Assembly (NCBI RefSeq): GCF_003427025.1
Contig: NZ_QVAI01000009.1
Span: forward strand, 124,001-188,000
DNA length: 64,000 bases
Direction: 5' to 3'
Source of the DNA: Jiangella endophytica
GTDB taxonomy: Bacteria > Actinomycetota > Actinomycetes > Jiangellales > Jiangellaceae
A model generated the notes under the pieces. That model was not told where the DNA came from, searched no databases, and was given only the letters and a program-made list of their open reading frames with translations. A program made the translations under genes and the position numbers. Numbering within the stretch: the first letter of the stretch is position 1; the number at the start of each line of letters is the position of its first letter. Of the stretch, positions 16,156-25,893 are shown in pieces.

Positions 16156-17432
16156 GGCTGCGCCGCCGTCCCGCCGTCGACCTGCGGGTCCTCGACGGTC
16201 TCGACAACGCCGCGCGGCCGGTGGTGCAGGTGAAGCTGGTCGATGCGGGCGACCTGTACGTGTCGTGGCGTTGGGAGCATGCGCCCGGCGAGCCGCGGGT
16301 CATGGCGCTCGATCGGGGGCGGCTCCGGCCCGGCCTCGACGATCTCGCGCGGGCGCTGCCGTCGCCGCTGCCCGGCGAGGATCCGGAGGGCGCACTCGGC
16401 CGCGCCCTGGGCGGCGCGCTGCTCGACCGCGAGCGCGAGCACGCGCTGACGACCCGGCTGGCGCAGACGCTGCTGCCGTTCCACCTGACGGCCGAGCTGA
16501 ACGAGCTGGGTGCCCGCGGCGCGCGCCCGCACCTGCGGATCCAGCCGTCGCCGTCGACCGCCCAGGTGCCGTGGGAGGCGCTGCCCGGCGACGCGGGGGA
16601 GCGCTTCGCCGACCTCGTTGACGTGTCCGTGCTGACCCCGGCGACGGTGCGCAACGCGACCGGCCGGCGGGTCGCGCCGTGGGATCGCGCCGGCCCGGTA
16701 GCCGCGGCGCTGGACCCACGCGTCCCGGGTGTCCCGGACGGCTCCGCGCTCGGCTCGGTGCTCGGCCCGGTCGAGTCCGGCTCCGCGCTGGCCGCGATGG
16801 CCGCCGCGCTCGGCCCGCGGCTGCGCCCGTCCGCCGCGACGGTGTCGGACGCGTTCCGGCGCGGCGACCTCGACCGCGACCTGCTGGAGGCCGAGCTCGC
16901 CACCGCTGCCCGGTTCCTCTACGTCGGGCACGTGACGACGGCCGAGCACGGGCTCGGCGCCGCGCTGCACCTGTCCTGTCCGGCGTCGGCATCCGGCCGG
17001 GCGGCGCCGATCGGCGCGCACCGGCCGCTCACCGCCGCGGATCTCGCGTTCGGGCACCGGACGGACGCACCCCGGCCGTGGCGGCTGCCGAACCGGGTCG
17101 CGATGATCGCCTGCGAGAGCGGTGGCGACGCCCGGTTCGCCGAGCCGTCCGGGCTGGTGACGGCGATGGTGCAGACCGGGGCCGAGTACGTGACGGCCGC
17201 GCGCTGGGCGCTGCCGACCGACGCCGCCCTCCCCGGCGGCGGCCTGGCCGGCGCCGTCGTCGCGGTGAACGACGCGCACGAGGCGGCCGATCCGGTCGCG
17301 GCCCTGGCCGCCTGGCAACGCGACCGCGCCGCCCGCTGGTGGCGGAGCGGCGACCCGTCCTGTTCTCCGCTGTTCTGGGGCGCCTTCTCGACGGCGTACG
17401 CGCCCACGCCGACGCCCCGGCCGAACCCGTGA
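16149..17432 (+). CDS. CHAT-domain caspase-like protease
   Basis: The 427-residue protein has the CHAT catalytic dyad: His261 in [14 protein letters not shown] and Cys322 in MIACESGGD, spaced 61 residues as in caspase-like folds. After Cys322 come the typical [21 protein letters not shown] strand and helix and the late NDAHE motif. The N-terminal 120 residues form a separate, mainly beta region. CHAT proteases cut partner proteins after activation and occur in cell-death and antiphage systems. No gasdermin or CRISPR effector gene is visible here, so the substrate may be a product of this operon. The ATG overlaps the TPR gene end by 7 bp. Confidence 0.88.
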   Translation: MVRLRRRPAVDLRVLDGLDNAARPVVQVKLVDAGDLYVSWRWEHAPGEPRVMALDRGRLRPGLDDLARALPSPLPGEDPEGALGRALGGALLDREREHALTTRLAQTLLPFHLTAELNELGARGARPHLRIQPSPSTAQVPWEALPGDAGERFADLVDVSVLTPATVRNATGRRVAPWDRAGPVAAALDPRVPGVPDGSALGSVLGPVESGSALAAMAAALGPRLRPSAATVSDAFRRGDLDRDLLEAELATAARFLYVGHVTTAEHGLGAALHLSCPASASGRAAPIGAHRPLTAADLAFGHRTDAPRPWRLPNRVAMIACESGGDARFAEPSGLVTAMVQTGAEYVTAARWALPTDAALPGGGLAGAVVAVNDAHEAADPVAALAAWQRDRAARWWRSGDPSCSPLFWGAFSTAYAPTPTPRPNP

Positions 17433-17467
17433 TCGGTAGGCACGGCGCGCCTGACAACGTCGGGCTC

Positions 17468-18289
17468 ATGGCCGACTCCGAATACTCCGACGTCGTGTTC
17501 TCCGTCCACGACACCGGCGACCACGTCGTGCGGGAACGGCCGCGCGGCGGCGCCGGAGCCTGGACGTTGCTCGTCCTCGCCGGCCTGGTCCTGCTGGCCA
17601 CCGTCCCGGTCGCGCTCGTGGTGCTCTTCGTGCTGATCGCAAGGGGGCACGGGTTCGGCTACGTCGCCCTGCGCGCCGGGCCACCGATCGTGGTCGTGCT
17701 GGCCGCGGCGCTCGTCGTCAACGCGCTCGGTGAGCGGCTGACCGGCCGGCCGAGTGTCGGGACGCGGATGATGCTGGGCATCGGCCTGCTGGGGTTCGGC
17801 GCCACGCTCACGGCGCCGCTCGGGTACGCCTGGTCCGACCACGGCTCGAACCTCCCGGTGCTGATCGCCGCCGCCATCCCGGGTTCGGTCGCGCTCGCCG
17901 GGGTGATCCTGATCGGCCGCGCGATCGTGCTGACGCGGGGCGCGCTGCGCAGGCAGGAGCGCATGCGCGAGCTGCGGGCCCGCGGACGACGCGTCGACGG
18001 CGTCCTGGAGTCGGTGCGGTTCCTGAAGACCTGGGCGGGAGGGGCGCAGCCGGAGTTCGAGGTCGTCACCGGCTATGCGGGGGAGCGGCGGGTGACGGCC
18101 CGGCTGGTGACCGAGCCCGAGCGGGTGCCGTTGCCGGGAGCCCGGCTCTGGGTGCACACCGACCCCGTCGCTCCCGACGACACCGACGTGCTGGTCGAGC
18201 TGGACGCCACCGTGCCGGTCGAGTTCGACCCGCGAGTCGAGGAGTACCGCCGGCCCTCGGGCGACGGCGGGGGAGGGGGTGGTGGATGA
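17468..18289 (+). CDS. Multi-pass membrane protein with C-terminal soluble domain
   Basis: The 273-residue protein has a short charged N-terminus, four hydrophobic helices (about residues 32-60, 68-85, 98-115, 130-150), a basic cytoplasmic turn ([15 protein letters not shown]) and a C-terminal beta domain ending in a Gly-only tail. The C-terminal part, with G-V-L-E-S-V-R and VTARLV, resembles DUF3592-type domains; this is a weak match by eye. An in-frame GTG at 17429 that overlaps the CHAT stop would add 13 residues and continue the overlap pattern; ATG 17468 is preferred as a more natural N-terminus. It could be the membrane partner of the protease module. Confidence 0.72.
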   Translation: MADSEYSDVVFSVHDTGDHVVRERPRGGAGAWTLLVLAGLVLLATVPVALVVLFVLIARGHGFGYVALRAGPPIVVVLAAALVVNALGERLTGRPSVGTRMMLGIGLLGFGATLTAPLGYAWSDHGSNLPVLIAAAIPGSVALAGVILIGRAIVLTRGALRRQERMRELRARGRRVDGVLESVRFLKTWAGGAQPEFEVVTGYAGERRVTARLVTEPERVPLPGARLWVHTDPVAPDDTDVLVELDATVPVEFDPRVEEYRRPSGDGGGGGGG

Positions 18290-19272
18290 GGCGCCGGTTG
18301 CTCGTCATCCTCGCGCTGGTCGTCGCCGCTGCGGGCGCCGGTGTCGCCGCCCTCGCCGCCGGCGGGGTGGACGGCCCCACCCGGCCGTCGCTGGACCTCG
18401 CGGTCACCACCGTCGACGGCCGGGACGTCGCCGTCGTCGCGTACGAGCACGAGGCGGGCGGGGCGATGGGCCGGATCCTGTGGGCCTTCTCGCGGGAGGT
18501 CACCATCCGGGTCGCGGCCATCGATCTCGGCACCGGCGAGCACCTCTGGGACCGTGAGATCTCCACCGCCTACCCGGGCATCGAGGCCGGCGTGCTGGCC
18601 GCCGGCGACGGGTACGCGTACGTCACCACCGACGACGGCCTGGTGATCGTCGACCTGGACGACGGCGGCGTCGTGGCCCGCGACGACGGCATCGACGGCC
18701 TCGGTGCGGCCTACCTGGCCTCGCTCACCGCGTACGACTACGACGCCGCCACGAACGCCGTCGTCACCCTGACGTCGGGCGGCGAGGTGCTCGCGGTACC
18801 GGTCGGGACGACGACGGCCGAGCCGGCCGGCGCCGACGCCGTCACCCGCTGGCGCGATGTTCTGAACACCGGCACCGTCCGCGACCTGTACGGCAACCAG
18901 CCAGGCACGACGTCGAAGAGCGCCCTCGCGGCGGACGGCAGCTCGATCGACCTCAACACCTGGGCCACCCGGACCGACTTCTACCTGCTCGACACCGGCG
19001 CCGACCGCTACGGCGTCGCGGCCGGGTCCGGGTTCCTCGTCCTGGAGGCGCTGGAGCACCCGCACTCGAGGTTGTCGATCGTCGACCCGGAGACGTACGA
19101 ACCGGCGCACACCTATCGGCTGCCCGGGACGCTGCGGCAGGTGGTGAACGCGCCCGGCGACCGGGTGCTGATCCTCACCGAGAACGACGAGTACACCGGG
19201 CTGCTCGTGGTCGCGACCGCCGGCGGCTTCACCGAGTTCGTGGTCGGCGCGCCCGGGATGCGGTGGTTCTGA
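18286..19272 (+). CDS. Secreted or anchored beta-propeller-like protein (paralog 1)
   Basis: The 328-residue protein starts with a basic N-terminus and hydrophobic signal/anchor helix (residues 4-26) followed by repeated beta-strand units of the PQQ-like propeller type, such as [16 protein letters not shown] and [24 protein letters not shown]. It resembles proteins annotated as PA2928 family, but I cannot confirm that. ATG 18286 overlaps the stop of the membrane-protein gene (ATGA). It is homologous to the next gene, sharing the order of blade motifs and the DGLG signature, so the pair arose by tandem duplication. The function is unknown; extracytoplasmic binding or sensing is plausible. Confidence 0.75.
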   Translation: MRRRLLVILALVVAAAGAGVAALAAGGVDGPTRPSLDLAVTTVDGRDVAVVAYEHEAGGAMGRILWAFSREVTIRVAAIDLGTGEHLWDREISTAYPGIEAGVLAAGDGYAYVTTDDGLVIVDLDDGGVVARDDGIDGLGAAYLASLTAYDYDAATNAVVTLTSGGEVLAVPVGTTTAEPAGADAVTRWRDVLNTGTVRDLYGNQPGTTSKSALAADGSSIDLNTWATRTDFYLLDTGADRYGVAAGSGFLVLEALEHPHSRLSIVDPETYEPAHTYRLPGTLRQVVNAPGDRVLILTENDEYTGLLVVATAGGFTEFVVGAPGMRWF

Positions 19273-20423
19273 TGCGCCGGCGCCTGGGTGCGGCCGCGAT
19301 GGCCGTGATGATCGTCGTGCTCGTCCTCGGCGCGTACGTCGTGCCCGGCTTCGTGATCCGGACCACCGCGTCCATCGCCGGTCCGCCGTTCCTCACCACC
19401 ATCGACGGGCGCGCCGTCGCGCTGGTCGGCTACGACGACGACGGCATGCCCGGCCTGCGCCCCGGCGGCCTGTCCTCGGGCGTCCTGGCCATCGACGTCG
19501 CGACCGGCGACACGGTGTGGGATGCGAAGCTGCCGGACGCGACCTGGGAGCCGGTCGTCGTCGCGGCCGGTGAGCGGTACGTGTACGTGCGGCACACGTT
19601 CGGTGTGGCGATCATCGAACTGGACGACGGCGACACCGTGGCGCGCGACGAGGACGTCGACGGGCTCGGCGACGAGGTGCCGCACGGCCGCTGGGACAAC
19701 TACGTGTACGACCCGCGACGCGAGGCCGTGCTGTTCGCGACCGATGAGGGCGAGACCCGTCAGTTCCCACTCGACGAGGTCGCCGCGGTCGCCGCCGACG
19801 ACGCCACCCAGGACACGTGGGGGTGCCAGCTCGGCCGCGAAGGAGGGGCCGCGCCCATCACCTACGACGTGACCCGTGCGGTGACCGAGACCCGTGACGT
19901 CGGGCTGGTGCCGCCGGACGGCACGCCGGCCGGTCTGGCGACCACGCGGCTGCACGTCGTCGAGGACGGGGTGCGGCGCGAGCTGTCGCCGGTCGACTTC
20001 CACGACGCCGGGCTGGTCCAGGAGGTCGTTCCGCGGCTGCCGCCGGAGCGGGCCTGCGCCGGTGTCGACTGGCCGTACGACATCGTCGAACCCGGCGAGG
20101 AGGCGGTCCTGACGACCGCGGGCCTCGCCGGCGGGCACGTCGTCGTCCAGAGCAGCGCCGGCCCCAACGACGAGGAGAGCCGGCGGCTCACCGTGGTCGA
20201 CGTGCGGACCGGCGCCATCACCGCCACCCTCGACGTGCGCGGCGGCGTCGCTGTGGCCTCCACCGCCCCGTCCGGCGAGGTCGTGCTGGTCGTCGAGGCC
20301 GACTGGGAAGGACCGTTCGGCTCGCCTGGCGGCCCGTGGCCGACCGACCACGTGGTGATCGTCGGTACCGACGGCGCCGTCCGCGACATCGTCGTGGCGG
20401 AGAAGGGCTGGTTCGGGCTCTGA
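19272..20423 (+). CDS. Secreted or anchored beta-propeller-like protein (paralog 2)
   Basis: The 383-residue protein has an N-terminal hydrophobic helix (about residues 7-30) and propeller-like repeats (VLAIDVATGDTVWDAKL, FGVAIIELDDGDTVARDEDVDGLG, VVDVRTGAITATLDVRGG). It is a diverged paralog of the preceding gene. ATG 19272 overlaps the previous TGA (TGATG), which is preferred over a GTG at 19263. Cys residues near positions 192 and 264 could form a disulfide outside the cell. It is the last gene of the seven-gene run that starts at 12276. No clear terminator follows before the convergent disrupted gene. Confidence 0.75.
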   Translation: MRRRLGAAAMAVMIVVLVLGAYVVPGFVIRTTASIAGPPFLTTIDGRAVALVGYDDDGMPGLRPGGLSSGVLAIDVATGDTVWDAKLPDATWEPVVVAAGERYVYVRHTFGVAIIELDDGDTVARDEDVDGLGDEVPHGRWDNYVYDPRREAVLFATDEGETRQFPLDEVAAVAADDATQDTWGCQLGREGGAAPITYDVTRAVTETRDVGLVPPDGTPAGLATTRLHVVEDGVRRELSPVDFHDAGLVQEVVPRLPPERACAGVDWPYDIVEPGEEAVLTTAGLAGGHVVVQSSAGPNDEESRRLTVVDVRTGAITATLDVRGGVAVASTAPSGEVVLVVEADWEGPFGSPGGPWPTDHVVIVGTDGAVRDIVVAEKGWFGL

Positions 20424-20543
20424 GAGGCTCGGCGGTCGTACTGGGAGTCGAACGTGTTCAGCGCCAGAGCCGGCTGGAATCTTGCCAGTGCTCACGGGCA
20501 CCCAGATGTGTCAGCGGCACGGCCCGAACCGTAGGGAACGACG

Positions 20544-21246
20544 TCACCACGGCAGATAGAAGAGTGGTTCGACCGAGCCGAATTCGATGCCGTCGTCGGC
20601 GGTCTCGGGCAGCAGGACCAGACACTGGCTGATGGCCGTGGCACGGAGGAGGTAGCCGCCCTCCGCCTCGGGGCCGAACAGCTCGGTGGCCGGCAGCACT
20701 CGGCGGCTGCCGAAACGCTCGCGCACGGCCTTCGTCGCGTCGCCGTCGTGCCGCAGTCCGTCCAGCCAGTCGTGGAAGGCGGCGAACAGCCGTCCCGCCT
20801 GGGCGTCGCCGACCCGGGTCTCGACGGCGATCCTGGACGGGTCGGTGCCCTCGTGGGCCTCCAACCGCAGGGTGCTCAGGAACGTCTGGACCATGGTGCC
20901 GTCGCGGTTGATCCGGACGAACAGCTCCCTCAGGTAGCGCGGGTGGTCGCGCTTGCCGCGCACGTAACGCGATCAGCCCCAGCCAGCCCGGCACCGTGTC
21001 GTCGAACGGGTCGAGTGGCCGCTGATAGCGCATCAGGTGCAGGCCCACGGCGACGCAGAACACGCCGCCGATGCCGTACAGCACCGGCATCGCCAGGTAC
21101 TCGCCACGCCGCGGCAGCAGCCGGGTGAAGGTCTCGAAATCGGACAGGTCGGGCGGGTGCGGGCGCCGTGCCGACGGGGCCGGGCCGTCGGTCGATGCTC
21201 GCCGCCAGGCCGCCGCCGGGTCGCCGGGCCAGGGTTGCTGCGTCAT
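20544..21246 (-). pseudogene. Membrane-protein gene broken by a frameshift
   Basis: ATG 21246 opens a frame coding for a Pro-rich N-terminus, a membrane hairpin (MPVLYGIGGVFCVAVGLHLM) and PFDDTVPGWLGLIA. Coding then continues in another frame from about 20963 (YVRGKRDHPRYLRELF...) to TGA 20544-20546. The two parts join only if one base is removed or two are added between about 20955 and 20970. After the shift the original frame turns into low-complexity Arg/Pro, as expected of out-of-frame sequence. The intact product would be about 234 residues. The family was not recognised. It may be a true lesion or a sequencing error. Confidence 0.7.
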
Positions 21247-21289
21247 GCCGGCAGCGTCGCGCCCCCTGGCGGCGCCTACCGATCACGGG

Positions 21290-22219
21290 TCAGTGTGCGG
21301 CGCGGGCCTCCATGGCCTGCCGGTACAGCCGCCCGGCGCGGTACGACGAGCGCACCAGCGGCCCGGACATGACGCCGGCGAAGCCGAGCTCCTCGGCCTC
21401 GGCCTGCAGCTCGACGAACTCCTCGGGCTTCACCCAGCGCTCGATCGGGTGGTGGCGGACGGACGGGCGCAGGTACTGCGTGATGGTGATGAGGTCGCAG
21501 CCGGCGCCCTGGAGGTCGGCCAGCGCCTGGGAGATCTCCTCGCGGGTCTCGCCCATGCCGAGGATGAGGTTGGACTTGGTGATCATGCCGGCCGCGCGGG
21601 CGATGGAGATGACGTCGAGCGAGCGCTCGTACCGGAACGCCGGGCGGATGCGCTTGAAGATGCGCGGCACGGTCTCGACGTTGTGTGCGAACACCTGCGG
21701 CTCGGCGTCGAAGACCTGCTGCAGGAGGTCGGCCTTGCCGGAGAAGTCGGGCGTGAGGATCTCGACCCCGGTGTTCGGGTTGAACTTGTGGATCTCGCGG
21801 ATGGTCTCGGCGTACAGCCAGGCGCCCTCGTCGGGGAGGTCGTCGCGGGTGACGCCGGTGACCGTGGCGTAGCGAAGCCCCATGGCCTGGACCGACTCGG
21901 CGACCCGGCGTGGCTCGTCGCGGTCGAGATCGTCGGGCTTGCCGGTGTCGATGAGGCAGAAGTCGCAGCGTCGGGTGCAGTGGTCGCCGCCGATGAGGAA
22001 CGTCGCCTCGCGGTCTTCCCAGCACTCGAAGATGTTGGGACAGCCGGCCTCCTGGCAGACCGTGTGCAGGCCCTCGCGTTTCACCAGCGACTGCAGCTCG
22101 CGGTACTCCGGGCCCATGGTCGCCTTCGTCTTGATCCAGGAAGGCTTCTTCTCGATCGGCGTCTCGGCGTTGCGCACCTCGAGGCGCAGCAGCCGACGTC
22201 CCTCCGGCGCGACAGTCAC
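21290..22219 (-). CDS. lipA: Lipoyl synthase
   Basis: The 309-residue radical-SAM enzyme inserts two sulfurs into octanoyl groups on lipoyl domains. Both iron-sulfur sites are present: the auxiliary cluster cysteines Cys55, Cys60 and Cys66 ([12 protein letters not shown]) and the radical-SAM triad Cys81, Cys85 and Cys88 (CTRRCDFC). The C-terminal [10 protein letters not shown] motif is also complete, including the Ser that binds the auxiliary cluster. GTG 22219 starts 9 nt after the lipB stop, so the two form an operon. Its substrates include the two lipoyl domains of SucB encoded at 30.5-32.3 kb. Confidence 0.97.
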   Translation of the reverse strand: MTVAPEGRRLLRLEVRNAETPIEKKPSWIKTKATMGPEYRELQSLVKREGLHTVCQEAGCPNIFECWEDREATFLIGGDHCTRRCDFCLIDTGKPDDLDRDEPRRVAESVQAMGLRYATVTGVTRDDLPDEGAWLYAETIREIHKFNPNTGVEILTPDFSGKADLLQQVFDAEPQVFAHNVETVPRIFKRIRPAFRYERSLDVISIARAAGMITKSNLILGMGETREEISQALADLQGAGCDLITITQYLRPSVRHHPIERWVKPEEFVELQAEAEELGFAGVMSGPLVRSSYRAGRLYRQAMEARAAH

Positions 22220-22228
22220 CCCTTCACC

Positions 22229-22885
22229 CTACGTCTGCGGCTGCAGCGCGAGGAGCTCGTCGAGGTGACGTTCGACATACGGCAGCACCTCGGCGACGGT
22301 GACCTGGCGGCCCAGTTCGCGCGACAGCGTCGTGGCGCTCGCGTCGCGGATGCCACAGGCGATGATGCGGTCGTACCAGCCGAGGTCGTTGTCGCAGTTG
22401 AGCGAGAACCCGTGCATGGTCACGCCCTTCGCCACCCGCAGGCCGACGGCGCCGATCTTGCGGTCGGGCCGGCCGTCGCCGGGCTGGATCCACACGCCGC
22501 TGCGGCCGTCGTTCTCGACCCGGACGGCGTCGACGCCGAGGTCGTGGCAGACGTCGAGCATGAGCTGCTCGACCCGGCGGACGTAGCCGATGACGTCGTA
22601 CGGCTCCGGCAGCGCGAGGATCGGGTAGCCGACGATCTGACCCGGCCCGTGCCAGGTGATCTTGCCGCCGCGGTCGACGTCGATGACCGGCGCGCCGGCA
22701 TCCAGCAGCGGTCGTTCGTCGGGCGTGGTGCGCTTGCCCGCGGTGTAGACCGCCTCGTGTTCCAGCAGGACGATGGTGTCGCCGATCTCGCCGGCCACCC
22801 GTGCGGCGTGCAGGCGCCGCTGCTCGTCCCAAGCCTCCTGATACGGCACGAACCCGTCGTGCCGGATGATCCGTAGCTCGCCCAC
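22229..22885 (-). CDS. lipB: Octanoyltransferase
   Basis: The 218-residue enzyme moves octanoate from acyl carrier protein to lipoyl domains. The [12 protein letters not shown] motif, Lys143 in [11 protein letters not shown] and catalytic Cys177 in RIIACGIRD are all present. The start is placed at GTG 22885 ([11 protein letters not shown]) because TAGGCT lies 8 nt upstream, which leaves no room for the longer in-frame version. It is followed by lipA. In many actinobacteria TIGR01777 and sucB lie directly upstream; here about 6.5 kb of other genes intervene. Confidence 0.95.
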   Translation of the reverse strand: MGELRIIRHDGFVPYQEAWDEQRRLHAARVAGEIGDTIVLLEHEAVYTAGKRTTPDERPLLDAGAPVIDVDRGGKITWHGPGQIVGYPILALPEPYDVIGYVRRVEQLMLDVCHDLGVDAVRVENDGRSGVWIQPGDGRPDRKIGAVGLRVAKGVTMHGFSLNCDNDLGWYDRIIACGIRDASATTLSRELGRQVTVAEVLPYVERHLDELLALQPQT

Positions 22886-22893
22886 GGACGTCG

Positions 22894-22899
22894 AGCCTA
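22894..22899 (-). promoter_or_regulatory. -10 box TAGGCT of lipB-lipA, leaderless start
   Basis: On the minus strand TAGGCT ends 8 nt before GTG 22885. This fixes the lipB start and implies a leaderless transcript. Confidence 0.55.
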
Positions 22900-22944
22900 C
22901 GCCCGCCGGGAAGGCTCGCGGCAACCGCGCGGTTGGCACCTGTC

Positions 22945-23994
22945 GTGACCTCCCTTACGCCGAGCGGCAGCGCCACTGCCGAGGCCCGCTTCCGCGGAGT
23001 CCCCCTGTCCGTCCTCGACCTCGCGCCCGTCGTGAGCGGGTCGACGCCGTCCGCGGCGCTCGCGCAGACCCTGGAGCTGGCCCGGCACGTCGATGACCTC
23101 GGCTTCCGGCGCTACTGGCTGGCCGAGCACCACAACATGCCGGGCATCGCCAGCTCCGCCCCGCCGATCCTCATCGGGGCGGTGGCCGCCGCGACGACGT
23201 CGATCCGGGTCGGCTCCGGCGGGGTCATGCTGCCCAACCACATGCCGCTCGTGGTCGCCGAGCAGTTCGGCACGCTCGAGGCACTGCATCCCGGCCGCAT
23301 CGACCTCGGCATCGGCCGGGCGCCGGGCACCGACGGGCTGACGGCGCACGCGCTGCGCGGCAACAGCGACCCGCGGCTGGTCGAGGAGTTCCCGCAGCAC
23401 CTGGCCCACGTCCGGGCGTTCTTCTCGGGGGAGTGGCCGGACGGGCACCCGTACGCCGGCATCACCGCGACACCGGGGCACGGCGCGAACGTCCCGGTCT
23501 GGCTCCTGGGGTCCAGCGACTACAGCGCCCGGGCCGCGGCGGCGCTCGGGCTGCCGTTCTCGTTCGCCCACCACTTCAGCTCGACGAACACGGTCCCCGC
23601 GCTGACGCTGTACCGCGACGGGTTCCAGCCGTCGGCCGAGTTCGCAGCGCCGTACGCCATGGTCGCCGTCAGCGTCGTGCTGGCCGACGACGACGAGCGC
23701 GCGCAGTGGCTGGCCGGGCCGATGAAGCTGTCGATGGCGCGACTGCGGTCGGGGCGGCCCGGACCGTTGCCGACGCCGGAGGAGGCCGCGGCGTACGAGT
23801 TCGCCCCGGCCGAACTGGAGCTGCTGGCGCCGTTCCTCGGCGGCCAGATCGCGGGCGGTCCGGACACCGTCCGCCGCGAACTGGAAGCGCTCCTGGACCG
23901 CACCGCCGCCGACGAGTTGATGGTGGTCACGACGGTGTCCCCGCACGCCGACCGGCTGCGCTCGTACGACCTGCTGGCGGGTCTGCTGCCCTGA
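22945..23994 (+). CDS. LLM-class flavin-dependent oxidoreductase
   Basis: About 349 residues with the bacterial-luciferase-like TIM barrel pattern: [17 protein letters not shown], the [13 protein letters not shown] strand, and [17 protein letters not shown]. These segments match the MsnO8/LLM subgroup, which reduces or oxidises substrates with FMN or F420. The substrate is unknown. GTG 22945 is chosen; a TTG four codons upstream (22933) is also possible. It is divergent from lipB with about 60 nt between starts. Confidence 0.87.
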   Translation: MTSLTPSGSATAEARFRGVPLSVLDLAPVVSGSTPSAALAQTLELARHVDDLGFRRYWLAEHHNMPGIASSAPPILIGAVAAATTSIRVGSGGVMLPNHMPLVVAEQFGTLEALHPGRIDLGIGRAPGTDGLTAHALRGNSDPRLVEEFPQHLAHVRAFFSGEWPDGHPYAGITATPGHGANVPVWLLGSSDYSARAAAALGLPFSFAHHFSSTNTVPALTLYRDGFQPSAEFAAPYAMVAVSVVLADDDERAQWLAGPMKLSMARLRSGRPGPLPTPEEAAAYEFAPAELELLAPFLGGQIAGGPDTVRRELEALLDRTAADELMVVTTVSPHADRLRSYDLLAGLLP

Positions 23995-24122
23995 CCGTCT
24001 CCTCGACGCGCCCACCCACAGTGACGAATCGGCGTGCCCCGAAAGGCCTCGGCCGTTACGTTGAAACGCGTCATTTCTGTGGGTGAAGAGAGGAGAAGTG
24101 CCCATTCGGGTACGCCATTCAC

Positions 24123-25883
24123 GTGACTTCTGATCGAAAAACGACGACAACCGCCCGCGAGGCCGGTGTCCACGGCCCCGATCCCGACACACCCGCCGCC
24201 GCGGAGAGACGGCCGACCGACAAGGTGGTCTTCGGCGTCGCCGGCGGCATCGTGCTCGCCTTCGTGATCTGGGGACTCGCCAACACGGACTCGCTGGCCA
24301 GCGCCTCCTCGGAGGCGCTCGCGTGGGTCACGCACAACGCCGGCTGGGCGTTCGCGCTGACGGCCACCGGGTTCGTCGTCTTCATCCTCTGGGTGGCGTT
24401 CAGCCGGTACGGACGCATTCCGCTCGGCGCCGACGACGAACGGCCCGAATTCCGAACGTCGTCGTGGATCGCGATGATGTTCAGCGCCGGTATGGGCATC
24501 GGGCTGATGTTCTTCGGCGTGAACGAGCCACTGACGTTCTTCACCACCGACCCCGTACCGGGGACCGGTGAGCCGGAGAGCATCGAGGCGATGAACACGG
24601 CGATGGCCACGACGCTGTTCCACTGGACGCTGCACCCGTGGGCCATCTACGCCGTCGTCGGCCTGGCCATCGCCTATGGCACGTTCCGGCGCGGCCGCAG
24701 CCAGCTGATCAGCTCGGTGTTCACGCCGCTGCTGGGCCGGCGCCGGGTCGAGGGTGGGTTCGGGCGGGCGATCAACGTGTTCGCGATCTTCGCCACCGTG
24801 TTCGGGACGGCCGCCTCGCTGGGTCTGGGCGCGCTGCAGATCGGCAGCGGCCTGCAGGAGGTCGGCTGGCTGAACGACGTCAGCACCGGGCTGCTGGTGG
24901 CCATCATCGCCGTGCTGACGTTCGCGTTCGTCGCCTCGGCGGTGTCGGGCATCGAACGCGGCATCCAGTGGCTGTCCAACACGAACATGGTGCTGGCCAC
25001 GGTTCTGGCCTTCTTCGTCTTCGTCGCGGGCCCGACGATCTTCGTCCTCAACCTCATCCCGACCGCGATCGGCGACTACTTCGCCGACCTCGCCGAGATG
25101 GCCGCCCGCACCGAGGCCAGCGGTGGCGAGGCGATGCAGGCGTGGGTGTCCGGCTGGACGATCTTCTACTGGGCGTGGTGGATGTCGTGGACCCCGTTCG
25201 TCGGGATGTTCATCGCCCGCATCAGCCGCGGCCGCACCATCCGGCAGTTCGTCGTCGGCGTCCTGCTGGTGCCGAGTGCCGTCAGCGTGGTCTGGTTCTG
25301 CATCTTCGGCGGCACCGCCATCGACCTGCAGCGCGACGGCGCGGACATCGCCGGGACGGCGGAGAATCCGTCCGGCCAGGAGGAACAGCTGTTCTCGGTG
25401 CTGCAGCACCTGCCACTCACGACGATCGCCAGCGTGCTGGTCATGCTGCTGGTGGCGATCTTCTTCGTGTCCGGCGCCGACGCCGCGTCCATCGTCACCG
25501 GCACGCTCTCACAGCGCGGGTCGATCGAGCCGTCGAGGCGCGTGGTGGTCTTCTGGGGCCTGCTCATGGGCGCCGTGGCCGCGATCATGCTGATGATCGG
25601 CGAGGGCGGTGCGACCGCCTTGGAAGGCCTGGAGAACATCACCATCCTGGCCGGAGCGCCGTTCATGCTGGTGATGGTCGGCGTCTGTGTGGCCTTGGCC
25701 AAGGACCTCCGCAGCGATCCGCTGATGCTGCGCGAGGACCGCGGCGTCGAAGCGGTCGAGCAGGCCGTCGACTACGGCCTCGATCACTACGACGGCGAGT
25801 TCCACCTGCGGGTGGGCGCCACGAACGGCGACGCTCCGGCGGAGGAGACCGGGCCGCCTGAGGATCCCGGCCGGCGGCGCTGA
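24123..25883 (+). CDS. BCCT-family betaine/choline/carnitine transporter
   Basis: The 586-residue protein has twelve predicted membrane helices and BCCT signatures: GMGIGLMFFGVNEPL in helix 3 and WWMSWTPFVGMFIARISRGRT around helices 8-9, including the Trp-rich substrate box. BCCT carriers import quaternary ammonium osmolytes with sodium or protons. The N-terminal tail is long and hydrophilic, and the C-terminus is acidic, consistent with osmotic sensing. GTG 24123 is the first suitable start. An AGGAG at 24091-24095 is 27 nt away, too far for it but close to a short frame at 24098-24133 (see findings). Confidence 0.93.
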   Translation: MTSDRKTTTTAREAGVHGPDPDTPAAAERRPTDKVVFGVAGGIVLAFVIWGLANTDSLASASSEALAWVTHNAGWAFALTATGFVVFILWVAFSRYGRIPLGADDERPEFRTSSWIAMMFSAGMGIGLMFFGVNEPLTFFTTDPVPGTGEPESIEAMNTAMATTLFHWTLHPWAIYAVVGLAIAYGTFRRGRSQLISSVFTPLLGRRRVEGGFGRAINVFAIFATVFGTAASLGLGALQIGSGLQEVGWLNDVSTGLLVAIIAVLTFAFVASAVSGIERGIQWLSNTNMVLATVLAFFVFVAGPTIFVLNLIPTAIGDYFADLAEMAARTEASGGEAMQAWVSGWTIFYWAWWMSWTPFVGMFIARISRGRTIRQFVVGVLLVPSAVSVVWFCIFGGTAIDLQRDGADIAGTAENPSGQEEQLFSVLQHLPLTTIASVLVMLLVAIFFVSGADAASIVTGTLSQRGSIEPSRRVVVFWGLLMGAVAAIMLMIGEGGATALEGLENITILAGAPFMLVMVGVCVALAKDLRSDPLMLREDRGVEAVEQAVDYGLDHYDGEFHLRVGATNGDAPAEETGPPEDPGRRR

Positions 25884-25893
25884 GCCGGCCTCG

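Noticed and set aside
14593-17432. Type III-E (Craspase) CRISPR system because of TPR and CHAT
   Set aside because: No gRAMP/Cas7-11 gene, no Cas1/Cas2 and no array occur; TPR and CHAT are separate genes.
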